From the NCBI GenBank assembly GCA_030549335.1, contig CM060188.1:2418001-2482000 (forward strand): a stretch of DNA of 64,000 bases, written 5' to 3'. Shown piece by piece: positions 11,999 through 26,828 of the stretch. Positions within the stretch are counted from its first letter, which is position 1, and every line of letters starts with the position of its first letter. Position numbers and translations under genes: made by a program. The DNA comes from Pontederia crassipes. Lineage: Eukaryota; Streptophyta; Magnoliopsida; Commelinales; Pontederiaceae. The notes beneath the pieces were generated by a model, which had not been told where the DNA came from, made no database searches, and saw only the letters and a program-made list of their open reading frames with translations.

Positions 11999-14110
11999 AA
12001 TTATTCGCACCTAACTAATCCAATATCGAGGTGGTAGCGAAAAAAAATTTAAAGCCCTAATCAATGCGATGATTTCAATCGATTTCAGAATTATTAACAT
12101 CAGTCAAACTATGGCGTTGTTAGTTAATCTTTTAAAGGAAAAGCCAAATTATTTGCTTTATAATAAATAAGACACTCAAGACACGCAGACACACAAGACA
12201 CTCAATTACAGTAATAAATAAACTTTGTGATTTTTATTCTTTTTAGATAATCAATTTTCGGGAAAAGACGATCTCATTTGCACCAAATTAAAAAGCACGT
12301 TAGAGATTCGATTCATTATTGGAGCTAATTAATTCGATTACATCGAATGATACGTGTATTTGACAATAATAAATAAACTTTTTAATAAAAATTCGGGAAC
12401 CTTTTTTAATAAAAAAAGAAGACGCTTACAACTCGAACTCTAACTCCTACCTTTGACACTTCTTCTTCGGGCAAAGCAATGAAAACATTGGACTCTTATT
12501 TAGAAATGACAATATCCCCTCGTCTCCGTGGGAAATTTTCGATTGGGTCTCCGAAATCAGGAAAATTTTCTCTCGTGGGAAAAAATTTTCTCTGAATCCT
12601 CTTTCGAAGATCGGAGCAGGGGGAGTTGTTTTCACCCCGCGGGGTCCCGAATTTTCGCACCTTAAAGAACAAGTGAGTATACAAATAGTTCCACATTGAT
12701 AGTAGTAGCAAAGTGAGAGTAAATAAATAAGTATAAATGAAGGAGGAGACTAATGAGTCAATATGAATATTTACGAAGAAGGTTCATATTTGAATATTTT
12801 TCAAATTTATAATAATAAATTTTATTAAATTATCTCTTAGTAAAAAAATAATAAAAAAATTTGTCTGAACCAGAAAACACGATTCAACCTGATTTTTCCA
12901 ATTTTAATCAGTTTTGACTGATTCGATTCGGTTTAATCCGATTCAAACTAGTGTCCGACTTTTGGGCTTAGAACGAAAGCAATGGCCCTGTTTGAGAAGA
13001 GCAACGGACCACGAGAGTTCGGAGAATTGGGTCCCCGTGAAAGTTTGAAGCGTGGAATTAAATTTCCTCGTGATCAAAAATTCGAATCGGTGTCAAAGGC
13101 GGGGCGGAGGCCAATCGACGAGATCGAAGCGAAAGAAGTGTGTCTCCCGCCCCGTCCCGAAAAAGATCGGGTCTCACTCTTCCTCATCTCCCTCTCTCTC
13201 TCATCTCATGTCATCTCCAAATCCGGATCTATCATCAAAGAAATGCAATATTTACCTTGGAAATAACAAGATTTGTCATTCTTAGCGCTTCGAGGTAGAT
13301 ATTGTTAAAGAACGAGTTTTAAACCTGTGATTAAAATAATTGATCTCTCTCTCTCTCCCCCACGTAATGTGATGCACACAGCACCGCAGACGTGGAGATG
13401 TGTGGCCTCGGAGGAAGAACTGAAGCGAATCCATCTGTGCACTTTGGAAAGGGAAGAAGGAGAAAAAGCGAGAAAGAAAGAAAAAGAAGGAAGGCATCCC
13501 AAAAGCAAAGGGAACATTGGAACAAAACAACGCGGTCCACTCCAGGACGGGATTAGAACACACACACACAAACAACAAAACTAATTTAAAAAAAAAAAAA
13601 CAAATACAAAATTACGCAAGGTTCAGGTTATATAATAATTAAACCTGAAATGTTTTATCGCATCAAATTTTCATAAATTGCGATAAAGATCGTAAATCTG
13701 TGTTGCTTTTGTATGATTGACTTAATTCAATGATGTCCATCATCAATTCATCTCAAGAATTGAATAACAAATTCAATCATGGTACAAACCAAGATGCTCT
13801 AAATTTTCACTTTTTTTTTATCTCATCTTCATCTGACTCACGTTCAAATACATAATTTAATTATTTAAATACACATTAGACAAATAATAATAATAATAAA
13901 TATTTTTCCTATAATTAATATCATCATTATCTTCTTTTTTTGTTCAGAAATAATAATATTAAATTAAAGGATGAATGGCGTCTGTCTGAACCAGGAGCAG
14001 AGCCCAAAGGGGGAGAAAAGGCTTCAGAAACAGCAGCGACAGCAAGTGCCAACAATTTTGATCCCCATACAAAAATCCATTTTTTTTTCCCCGCTCCAGA
14101 AAGTTTTAGA
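11999..14110. other. intergenic, leads into DUF863 gene promoter
   Basis: AT-rich with two GC-richer islands. The island at 12480-12665 has CCCCTCGTCTCCGTGGG at one side and CCCCGCGGGGTCCC at the other, as in decayed hAT-type MITEs. The island at 12960-13270 has no recognisable gene. The last few hundred bases, with a (CT)n tract at 14144-14172, are probably promoter and 5' UTR of the next gene. Confidence 0.45.
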
Positions 14111-14143
14111 TTTCATTCACTACCCTCCGATTCCCTTCTCCAC

Positions 14144-14145
14144 TC

Positions 14146-14172
<27 letters not shown>
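14144..14172 (+). repeat. (CT)n microsatellite in the DUF863 leader
   Basis: A CT dinucleotide run about 280 bases before the start codon of the DUF863 gene, probably in its promoter or 5' UTR. CT/GA tracts at this place are common in plant genes and are bound by BBR/BPC-type GAGA factors. Confidence 0.7.
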
Positions 14173-14178
<6 letters not shown>

Positions 14179-14226
14179 AATGTTGTTGTTGTCGTCGTCG
14201 TCGTGTTGACGATAATTCGCGACTCC

Positions 14227-14387
14227 ATGACTGCTGCTCTCGCCAAGTCCGTTCCTCTTCGTGCTCCTTCCGAGGTTTGTTTCTCTTATCGTCTGCAATT
14301 GTATTATCGCAAATTTGGTGTCTCCTGTAATGCGTTGATCTCCTCCTCGTTGTCTCTGCACAGACATGTAGAAGGCTGCTGCGATGA
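14227..14387 (+). promoter_or_regulatory. upstream ORF in the 5' leader of the DUF863 gene
   Basis: An ATG at 14227 opens 16 codons up to a good donor (exon end 14274, then GTTTGT). If spliced to the acceptor at 14363, the frame ends at a stop at 14385-14387, giving a 23-residue upstream peptide. A second possible acceptor (TTTGCAG, ending 14407) also leads to a stop before the main ATG at 14449. Either way the ORF does not join the main frame and could lower translation of the main protein. Confidence 0.45.
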
Positions 14388-14448
14388 GTGGCTGTTCCCT
14401 TTTGCAGACACAAGGCATTGACCGGGGTTGTTGACGGCTGCCGCGACG

Positions 14449-17400
14449 ATGGTGACGATGTCGAGAAGAGGAGATTTGGACCTGAACCACGCGCCCGCGC
14501 CCGCGCCCGCGCCGACGACGGCGGCGCTCTGGGAATCGGTGAAGGATGGGTTGAGACAGACGATGCTTCAGCACGAGATCATTTTCAAGAATCAGGTTCG
14601 ATTTGTTTTTCTTCTTCCTCTGCATGTCTGAGAATTCTGACACATCGGTCAAATTTCTCGCTCGCTTCCGTGATGCGTTGGGATTCTTAGTGCGATGGTT
14701 TGGTATGATTAGGTGCGGGAGCTCCACCGGCTTTACTGGACGCAGATGAACTTGATGAGAGAGATGCGCTGGAAGCATTCGGCTTCCATCTCCGGGGCGA
14801 AGAGCCGCTGCGGATCGGCCGATGTCAACGAAGTTGGCGGCGCTCTAATGGTAAGTGATGTCCAAGCGTGCAAAAAAGGTAACATATTGGTTTGGACGAA
14901 TTGATGATAAATGATGCGTGCATTGCGGACTCGCTGCAGCGTCAGGGCATTTCGCGGGAGTTCCACGTGTGTAGGCACAGAGACTTCGATCTCGAGGTGC
15001 CTGCCATGGATTTCCATGGCGAACCAGCGCGAGAGGCGACGGATGAATTATTTGAGGCCAAAGTTCCAGGTAGTGATCGAAGCGATGCCTCTGGCCTAGG
15101 AAGTAGGGGAGCTAATTGCGATGATGTACGCACTGACCGTGGTTTGAGTTGTGGGAATGGGCGTTTCGTAATTGATTTAGAAACGCCTGCGGAAATGTAT
15201 CCTGTTGAGGAAGCTGGTGCCATTTGTTCATCTGGTGTCAAAAGTCTGCAAGATACTGGTGCAGATGTGAATGATCCGCGAGTTAATTCTTATTCCTGTT
15301 CCTTTTTGTTTACTGGATTGCAGGAAGATTCTATCGGCAAGCCTCCAGAGGAGAAATACAGTGTTGATTTTCACGCAGATTCCGGTGAGTTCTCAGTCAC
15401 CCTTTAATTTAAGTTGCACTGATTTCCTTATGATGTGTGTTTTGTCCCTGTGATATCTGAATCTTTCGATTTTTAGTATGATATATGCTATATTAAGAAA
15501 CAAGGAAGAGAAGATTAGCGAAGTACTTGTCAGGATCACAGTGTTCAAATACCTTCTGATGTTGACAAATATGTACCTAGCATACAATAGGTCAAAGAAA
15601 AGACAAAGTACGAATTTGTAAGTCGCAAATTTGTTGCAGCATTGCTTAAGCCATGCTCTCTCTCAATCTCATATGGCCATTAGGTGGTTTTATCACTTGT
15701 ATCTTGAAGTGCGATCTTCCCCATATTGACACTGACAATCGATACCTTTCAACATTTTGTCCCTGATAATTCTTGATATATGCAGTCAAAATGTGTTCGG
15801 ATTACTTGTTTTGCTTCTAAAGTTGTTGGCAGCTCAACTGAGAGAATAAAACACAATGATTAAATCGTTACCATAATATTCTCAATGTTTGCAAGAGAAA
15901 AAGATTGTGTCAATTGTGTGACAAGCAATAAGCATGTCTTGTGCGTACACTTTCTTGTAGAGAGGTGAAAGCTATGTGCACAGTGGTAGGATATGCCCCT
16001 CCCATGTAGGCCTTCTTTACTTTGAAGGCAGAAAATATCTTCCTCTCCTTTAAAATAAAATAAGATTGCTGAAAAAGTAATGAGCTAAAAAAAATTGAGA
16101 TGCTAAAAAGATTAAAAGGGACCTAGACAGATTAGAATGTAACATCAGGCCAAAAAACAATTATGCTAATCAATGGCATAAAAATAGCCTAAGGTTCAAT
16201 GAAAACCAATGCTGATACTTCTTCTTTTCTGAATTGGACAAGACAATCAAGGAAATTGTCTAGTCATCCACATGTTTCACAGTTCTTTTTTTGATAAGAC
16301 ATGTTTCACACTTGCACAGTTTTGCGCTTGTTACAAGTTCTTGAGTGGGCCCTTTTGGAGTGATCTTTTTATATTTTATTAAGGTTACTTATTACTCTCG
16401 TCTTGACATGCGAGCATGATAGAATCAAGGCTCTTAGAATTCATATTGACTATTCATCCATTGTCACTCAGGTGTTCTTACTGAAAAATTATGTTGTTCA
16501 GAATTGATTCTTTTGCCATTAACCTACATGCTGACTTTTTCATGTTTTGCTTCCAGGAGATTCTTTTCTTCTCACCAAACATATATCTTACTATTGATGT
16601 TTAACTGTCTATAGTTAAGTAGAACTTGTTTCACCACATTTGGTTCATTTAGCATTACAATTATTTGATAATTGTCAGTGTCAGTTTACAACTGACTTCC
16701 CTTAACTTCTCATTCATGCCTAATGAGTGGTTTTTCATCTTAAATAATCTTCTTGCCTACAAGAGATGCAATATGTTATTTTCTTTGTAGTACTTGTTTT
16801 GAATTATGTTTTCGACTTTCATTTTATAACTTTCTCTTCATGCTCTGTCGGATTATGTTACTCTTAAAGTATGATTCTACATGCAATTATTGTCTAGATG
16901 GTAATCCAAACCATGTTTTTCCTTTTGAATGAAAAATTAAATCCATCTGAAGTGACATTTTGTTTATAATTTCATAAGGACAGCCATAATACCTTTTCCT
17001 TTAACCATCCATTTTTCTGGTTGTCATTATCGTTGGCATTACTCATAAAATTCTATCCTTTACTGATGTTTCTGCTTTTATGAATTGTTGAATTCAATTT
17101 AGTTATTTTCGGAAACCAGATTTTCGTTGATAATTTAATTACACATTAAATTTTTTGTCTACTTGGCTGTATATGGATTATTTCAAGCATGTAAAATTAG
17201 TATTTCTGCCTTATCACATTTCAGGCAACTGAATGTACACTTTCTGAATCTCCTTAGGTCCTTCTGATGTTTCTATAACTGGAAGTTTTCAATCTATCAG
17301 TCCAATTATGCAGAAATGCCAATCATGGACTAAAGATTTGCACATTGACCTGAATGTACCTCAAGATGCACCATCTGCAGATGTTTGTCTTGAGCCTTTG

Positions 17401-18672
17401 CAAAAACTTCCCTCTCTATCGTCAAGTTCATCACTTATTATAAATAGAGATCGGTGGAGGAAATCAAATTGCAAATACCCCAATAATACTGAACCAAGCA
17501 GTAAATATCAAACACAATCTAACTCAGTTCTGCCTGATCTTGAATTGAAGGATTCTGAGAAATGTATGCATACTGGACTTAAAGATGGCTGTAAGTTCAT
17601 CAGACAAAGTTCTGAACTTAGTAGTACAGTTAGAGAGACTGCATGGCGTCATGAAAAGTCTGCAATGGATACAGAAGTTGATAGATCTGGAATGGGGAGC
17701 CCTGTTGAATTCTGCAGAGACTCCGCAGAGGGAATTTCGAGTACGTCAAATGGTGTGACTCAGAACAGCACAAATGGATCAGCCATCTCATTCATAGAAT
17801 TACATAAGCATACTGATGAAAAAGCGACCCCACTATTGGGCGACCAACATGTTAGTATGCATATTGTCAGCAGAAGTGAAACTTCAAATGTAACGTCCAG
17901 CAATGAGATAGAGGAGGATTGTTTGCATCTGTCGACTCAGAGTGCCAATCTGATTCCAAGCATAGACGGACTACCAGGAAGGAAACCAACATCTCATGAG
18001 AAGAACGAAGAAGATACAGTCTCAAGCAAAGCCATATCTTCTTGTGAGCAACAAGGTGATCAAAATGAAAAAAAAATTGATCGCAAAAGGCTTTGTAGTA
18101 ATAATGGTGCTCCAGCTCCTGAGATATCTGGTATCTGCTTAGATGATCGGTCATTTAATATTTTTTTATCAAACCCTCAAGAAGGTGAGCAGCATCAAAC
18201 TCCAGTACCAGAAATAAATCCTATGATTTTTAACGCCGCAGATACACTGGTGTCTATGTCTTTAGAAAATCCGGCTCGTCCTTTCAATTATAATTGTGAG
18301 GGTCAAGTGGAGTTTGAAAATGATGAAGCTAAGAGTCAACCACAGTTTTCATTGGATTCCTTCGAGGAAATGACTCTAGCACTGGAGGAGATTAAAGATG
18401 ATGGAAGTTCAGACAGCTCAAAACAACTCAATATAGAATCTGGCAAAGAATCCTGCGGGATTAAGCTAAGGAGAGGTAGGGGATTGCGTGATTTCCAGAA
18501 GGATATTTTACCTGGGCTTATCTCCCTTTCGAGGCATGAAATATGTGAAGATATACACACTATAAAACATGAACTTAGGAAAATTACGTCGCACAACTCT
18601 GGGGAGGAGAGTTTCTTGACGCCTTTGAGGACCAGGCGTTCACGGATTTATAATGCCTGTAGGAGATCCTGA
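14449..18672 (+). CDS. DUF863 family protein
   Basis: Plant-specific family of unknown function. Coding exons 14449-14595, 14713-14850, 14940-15384 and 17258-18672 keep frame through every junction and give 714 residues; the third intron is ~1.9 kb. An in-frame ATG at 14458 is an alternative start. The N-terminal signature around residues 34-67 (QTMLQHEIIFKNQ, then LHRLY) and the C-terminal block from about 648 (RRGRGLRDFQKDILPGL, then LSRHE) are the two hallmark segments of DUF863. Between them is a long Ser/Asn/Glu-rich, probably disordered region. Short hDL(N/E)xP phrases recur: LDLNHAP at 10-16, FDLEVPA, IDLETPA and IDLNVPQ. The first matches the EAR repression motif DLNxxP, which suggests, without proving, a nuclear co-repressor role. 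A 5'-leader intron and upstream ORF precede it. Confidence 0.88.
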
Positions 18673-20222
<1,550 letters not shown>

Positions 20223-23200
20223 ATGCGCGCGGCCGACGTGATCTTATCGTCCATGAGGACCTTCGCACGTTTCCCCTCTCCTCCTCCTCTGCTCCTGTTG
20301 GTCGTCGTCTCGCTCCTCCTCTCGACGGCTACGTCCCTGAGGTTCCACCAACCGCACGGCAACTACCTCACCCGGGAGGAGCACTGGTTCAATCAAACCA
20401 TAGATCACTTCTCCCCCATGGTTGAGTTTCTCAGCTTCTTCTCTTCTGTTGTTTACGTATAAATTAAAAGCGTTTGTTTTCTTAACTATTAAAGGACTAA
20501 ATGGTGTTCGTTTTTTTTTTTCAAAGAGAGGATTCTTTTATGATTACGCATCATATAGTGGTTTTTTTTAACAAGTTTTGTTTGTTCTCTTGTATGTTGT
20601 TCCAAATGCGTATCTTCATACTCTGCCTGAAATTTACAACGTACGCAGGATCGGCGGCAATTCCAGCAGAGGTATTATGAATTTTTCGATTACTACAGAC
20701 CGCCCGAAGGACCCATATTTCTGAAAATTTGTGGCGAATCTGCCTGCAAGGGGATCGTAAATGATTATATTACTGTAAGTTGCCTCATTTTAAGTCTTAT
20801 CTTTTCCCATAACAAGTAGAACATTTTTTGTCTTCGTGTAAATGCCAAAGGAAATTGCAGTAATGAATGTTTCTCACTTGATAGCTTGAAATGAGGCTTT
20901 CCTTGAAATGCTGTAAGGAACCGTGAGCCTTTTATCTTCTAGAAGAACGCACATGGATGATACATTTGATCTTTGTTAGTTACTGTCTATTGTCTCGCCA
21001 TTAGTGTCTTGAATATAGCTGGTCACTCACATTCGTTGGAAAAGAATGTCGCAAGAACTAAATCCATAATGTGTTAACCCTTTACACTTCTTGGCTTGAT
21101 TTGCATCATTAGATTTGATTTTTATGTCTGATGATTTAAATATGAGATTGGGAGAAGAGTGGAAACAGCAAGAGAAAGAGAAGAGGAAAATCCGTATGTA
21201 GAGCTAATCTGTAAATATCTAGAGAAAAAACATGATTGCACTGGGATTCATTATAACACAATAAGTAGTAGGATACTTATCTATAAAGTTTGATTGATCA
21301 ATTTCAATGATAATATATAGATGTAGATATAAATATAGAGGAAGGTATCTGCACTCACTGCACTTACTATGTAGGTCAGTCTCTGTCCCTAAACATGTTG
21401 GTGTGTGATAGAAGCTTGCACTTACTATTTTCAAATGTGATATCTGTTTTCTGGATATGCAATATTCTTTGGCTACACAAATAGGATGGGCTCTATGTAA
21501 TGGCTGGCACCTAAGTTCATGGTATATTCCAGTTATGACAGAGGATGCAAGTACATAATACAGTTAAGACCTATAATGCAAAAGGGTTGTCTACGCCTCT
21601 TTCTTGCATAACAATGCCGACTCTTGTTTCTTGGACGAACATTTTCAGCATGTTCTTTTAGTAACCTTTAGTAATCTGCCTTTTACCTTTCAATAATTAG
21701 TGGCAAGATAAATTATACTTTCAGTTGAAATTGTAGGTACTTGCAAGGAAGTTTGGTGCTGCTGTGGTCTCTCTTGAGCATCGATACTATGGAAAAAGTT
21801 CCCCGTTCAAGAGATTAACAACGGAAAACTTAAGATTCCTTTCCTCGAAGCAGGCTTTGTCTGACTTGGCAGTTTTCCGCCAATACTACCAAGTAATTCC
21901 TTAAGCCAAATGCTTCCTTAATTAATTTGGCAACTTTGTTCTCCAAAAAATGTAGTCAACTTAGATAAATTGGGAGATGGTTTCTCTGCTTCCTATATTA
22001 ATGGGCTTATTAGTATTTTCATAACAGACTTGAACCCTAAAATTCTGAAGGTTTATCTGAATTTTCATATCAGTGCTTTCAGTTATGCTGCCTGCCAATT
22101 CTTTCATCTGACTCAATTCGAGATTGTGCTCTACCTGAGTTGCCGTTGGCATAGTATTTGTTAGTTATTCTTTAACAATTTCTATAGCCACTGGGTAACT
22201 GGCAACTGACTCATGGTGGAAGCAATTGAAGTATTTTTTGGTTGTCTTTTGGTTGGTTTATTACTGCTAAAATAGACAGTGTAATTAAGCTCCAAGGATT
22301 CGTCATTGTGAGTTTGTGATTATTCTGGTATGTCAATATTTCTAAGGGATCAAATTATAAGTTAGTAGAATTGACGTTTCACTGGATAAGAAGAATATAA
22401 CTTTTGACTCAATTATTCAGGGTATTCCAGCTGTATATTCTATAGTACCATACCTCCATATTTAAGTCCTTGTCAGTTGTTACAACCAATGATTGGCTCA
22501 TTTTTCTTTTCTAGTCGTGCTCGACTCCCTTTATGTTAATTTTTAATTAACCTTGTACCTTACCTTTGCTCCTTTATATTGCAGGGTTACTTGAATGCAA
22601 AATTTAATCTCTCCAAAATTGAGAGTCCATGGTTTTTCTTTGGTGGTTCCTATTCTGGGGCACTCAGTGCATGGTTCCGACTGAAATACCCTCATTTAAC
22701 TTGTGGAAGCCTTGCAAGTTCAGCTGTAGTTCTTTCTGTCTACAATTTCACAGAATTTGACCAACAGGTGCATGTTTATACATGACAGGGTTATTTTCTT
22801 TGTTCTCTTCTGTATTATCTTGACATTTATTTGCTGCTGATAAAATAAAACTATGGTGCATAATCCTGTATTATAGAGGTGTAATCCTGTCTTTTCTTCT
22901 TGCCTTTGTTTAGATTGGAGAGTCCGCAGGTCCTGAATGTAAAGCTGCTCTTCAAGAAATAACCCAACTAGTGGATCAGAAGCTTCAATCTGAAGGAAGA
23001 TCACTGAAGAACTTGTTTGGTGCAGCTCAGGTACATCTACTTCGTAGTTCGTAGTATATAGTTTTTCATGCTACCTCAGTCCTTTTTCCATGTAAATTGG
23101 GTCAAATTGTTTTTATAAAACCCGGTCCAACTTTCCTGTTGTTCAACTATATTCTAGATCACGCTGTATACTCTGAACTTTCTGCTCAGAGACTTGGTTT

Positions 23201-26200
23201 AGTGGCATGTTCCTTTGGCTTGATTATGTATGATAAAGTCATGGCTCATGAGGATACTATAACTGAGTAAACAGAGTTATGACATAATTTGTTGCCTTTT
23301 CCAAGGTTAAAGTATATGTGGTAACGAATATAAAAGAGGATTTTCAATCCAGCACCTGCAAAAAAGAAGAAGAAAGGAAACGCTGATCTGCGATGAACCG
23401 ATGAGATGATACAAAACATTATGATACATTGCATCTATGTAAATTTTAATTATTCATGCATATTCTACATGTACTAGGTCATGAGAAACACTTTCTTAAT
23501 GAACTGCTTCTTAGTAATATTCCTTGTTTGGTCCATCAAGAATAATAAAAATATCTTAGTATATCAAATAACATACAAGTACATACTGTTAAGGGGAAAT
23601 TTTCCTGCAGGGGTTGTTGAAACAATAACATTGCCATTCTATTTTTGTGTGTGCATGTTGTCTGGGATCTTTGTTCATGTTGGATTTTCTGTAACTTATA
23701 TGGCTTGGTCCTGTAGCAGGAAAAAAAAAAGTTTTATGTTATCCAGAATGCATTTGTCTAATTGAAGAGATCTTCTATATCAGGTTAATAATGGTTTCAT
23801 CCTGTGTGCTAGTTGAAACTTCCTTAGACAGCTCATTCTTCATGCAACAAGTTGATTGAACAATGATATCCTAAGAATTACCCTTTTAAGGCAAGAATTA
23901 TTGAACATCTTTATCGTGTTGGCATATATGCTCTATCTGTAAGTTCTTCTGACAAGTTTAATTTATATGCTGATTCTTGCCAATAACCGGTTGTACCTTT
24001 ATGCAGCTGGAAAATGATGTGGACTTTTTGTACTTGTTGGCTGATGCTGCAGTTGTAGCGGTAGGCATATTGCCTCTGCAAGAAACTGTTGTTCTTGTAT
24101 TTTGGCTACTAAAGTATGTTCTATAAACTTTCAGTTTCAATATGGCAATCCAGATCTTCTCTGTCATCCTCTTGTGGAAGCCAAGAAGAGCGGGAAGGAC
24201 TTGGTGGTAAGTTCCTCCCTTAGCTGTTCTGCTGTTCTTCGGATTTCTGAAGGACTTCTCCTGACCTGTCTTGTCTGAACTTAGCAAAGTGACACATATG
24301 TTTGGACCAACTTCATGGGTTAATTGGATCAGTAAAGAGTCCCATAAACTAAAGAGAACATCCATATTACATTGGTTTCACAGGAAGTATATGCTAACTA
24401 TGTGAGAGGTTATTACCTTGGAAGTTTTGGTGCATCACTCGAAAGTTATGATCGGCGACATTTGAAGAATGTTACTCCTGGCGAACAGAGTGGTAACGTA
24501 TTCCCTATATTTTTATGCTGCTTGTCTGTTTTGACCAACTTGGACAAGAATTGTGATCGAACCTATGTCATTCTGTTTGTAGCTGATCGATTATGGTGGT
24601 TCCAAGTTTGCACAGAGGTTGCATATTTCCAAGTGGCACCGAAAAATGATACCATTCGATCACCGAAGATTGATGCAAGGTACACAAGTAAAATCATGGT
24701 ATTGATTAACATGAAAAAATTAAAGATGTGACAACTGAATTTTTTCAGTGAATATACAAATTTTGTTTTATCTCTAAATTTGAATATTATTAGTCGGAAA
24801 ATGAGAGCAAGGACGTCTAAATATAACACGTGGTGCATTACTAAGAACATAATGACTGGTGCAAATGTGTAATAGTATTTTTTAAATTGTCTTCTATACA
24901 ATTTTTAGGTACCATTTGGACCTTTGCAAAACTCTCTTTGGTGAGGGAGTCTATCCTGAAGTGGACATGACAAACATATTTTATGGTGGCACAAAAATTG
25001 CTGGTATACCTTTTCCCATGCTTTCTGATATAGTGGTATGATCGTTTGTGTATTTCTTTATTGTGGAAACAGCATGCAAACTTATGGCCGAGTTAAGGCT
25101 ATTTTTTTTTTTTGATAAAAGATGATTATCTATTGATATAAAACAAGTTAATGTTAACCTTTTCACTTGGTGGATGCACTTGTCAAATTTCAAGAATGAA
25201 AATTGTTTCAGTTTCTTGGTATTAAAGATAATGTTCAAGTAAATTATTGCACAAATACTACTCGGTAAGATTGAATACTTGGAACAGGATGAAAATTATT
25301 TTAGAACTTGAGCATCAATGTTATTGAAGTGTTTGTTGCATGATTATAAAGGTTCAATCATTGACACAGTCCTAATACCTCTTCATATGATGTAATGGTC
25401 ACATGATTATCCTTTTTCTCAGATAGGAACACTTTATTAATTGATCCTGCTTATGTATATATGCAGGCACTAGGATAGTTTTCATAAACGGTTCTCAGGA
25501 TCCTTGGCGCCATGCATCAAAACAGGAGTGGTCCAAAGAATGTGATATTACTCTACTTTCCTATGAGTTATTCATCCATACATATTTGGTGTTTGTTTGC
25601 TACGATTGTTACAACTTTCCTATTTAGTTTCCTGTTTAGAAACCTATTTTCAGAATACTTATAGGTCTGATAATTACTTCAGCATTCATATCAATTCTGA
25701 AATAACATATGAATTAAATGATCCCAGATCAGTTGAATTAAATGCTACAGAATGGAAAAGAAAAGCTAGATTTGAGTAAGAAACTTGTAATCAATGCAGA
25801 GTATCTTTTGGAGACTCTGTTCATCCTTATTTGTCTCCTGGTATCTTAAAGGTTTCATTTGTGGGAGAGGAAATTTGTGAAATGTTGATTGGTATATAAA
25901 AACTCCGCCTATGTTTTATAGCCGGTCCCAAGCCCGGATAAAGGAGGAGGGTTGTGTTAGGCCCGACAGCCAGCGTAAAACCCTGTCGAATCTCATGAAC
26001 ATGGATCAACGAGCGGAATGACGTCGTATGATCCATGTAGCCGACCCCACCTAGTGGGATAAGGCTTTGTTGTTGTTGTTGTTGATTGGTATATAGAGAT
26101 ACAAATGCTTGATGCATTAATAAAGCTATTGTTTTTTCTAATGACAACTTTTGTGCATCCAGTGCCTTCTTACTTGATCAAATGTCATAACTGTGGACAC

Positions 26201-26828
26201 TGTACTGATCTCAGAGGCTGTCCTCAGTCCCCCTTAAGCATCGAAGGTACATTGCTTCTTCGAACTTGGCCCCCATTTTGAAATACCTGCCTTGCAAATG
26301 GATCTACTGCCATTAAAATTATCTGTATGTCTGGTTAGATCCAGGACACTACTAAAGATAGTGGAGGGATCTCAAGACAATTGCTGTGCCAGATGTCATT
26401 TTCATAGAAGATTTTGTTGTCTCCATTAAACAGTCATCTGAGTGATGGTGTTATGCATGGTTTGTTTCTGTAGGTGATGCAACAAACTGCACATCTCCTG
26501 AAGAAGTGCAGAGAGTGAGACAGCAAATGATACAACACATTGACTTGTGGCTGTCAGAGTGTCAAGATACAGGTAGGAAAGTGTTGTATTGCATCACCTT
26601 GTTATGTCTCATTATCCTCGTTATGGGGGAATTGCTATCCTCTGCTTCATGCGCGATCGGCATTAATTCACTTTTACTCAAATTAAAAGTATTTGTCTCA
26701 ATTCCTGGTCTACATTTGAATTTTATTGGTGCTTTGTGCACTTTCACCTCCCTCCAACAACTTCATGCCCAGCATTTTCTTCTCATTATTGGACTACAGG
26801 ATATAAGTGGGCATACACAAAGAGATGA
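20223..26828 (+). CDS. S28 serine carboxypeptidase, EDA2-like
   Basis: Peptidase family S28 (lysosomal Pro-X carboxypeptidase type), close to Arabidopsis EDA2, whose loss arrests embryo-sac development. Fourteen exons: 20223-20420, 20649-20774, 21737-21892, 22585-22767, 22914-23030, 24007-24060, 24135-24206, 24384-24492, 24583-24679, 24909-25003, 25467-25541, 26163-26246, 26474-26572, 26800-26828. They sum to 498 codons, 497 residues, against 489 in EDA2. A hydrophobic Leu-rich segment at about 20-38 is a signal peptide, so the enzyme is probably vacuolar or secreted. Catalytic residues visible by family pattern: Ser182 in GGSYSG, Asp414 in NGSQDPW, His440 in CGHC. Ser and flanking [14 protein letters not shown] are intact. 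Exon 11's donor (GAAT|GTGATA) was chosen by phase and similarity. The last exon (GYKWAYTKR end) is the least certain. Intron 11 contains an Au SINE. Confidence 0.92.
25899..26080 (+). mobile_element. Au SINE in intron 11 of the S28 peptidase gene
   Basis: Contains the Au SINE hallmarks: GGTCCCAAGCCCGGATAAAG near the 5' side, TGTAGCCGACCCCACCTAG, GTGGGATAAGGCTT and a final (TTG)n. A 15-bp direct repeat GTTGATTGGTATATA at 25884-25898 and 26081-26095 is its target-site duplication. The element sits in the sense orientation and ends only ~80 bases before the acceptor of exon 12. Confidence 0.9.

Noticed and set aside
14113-14778. 221-codon minus-strand ORF over the DUF863 first exons
   Set aside because: Antisense of real exons and of the CT repeat; no domain, and the plus strand carries the DUF863 signatures.
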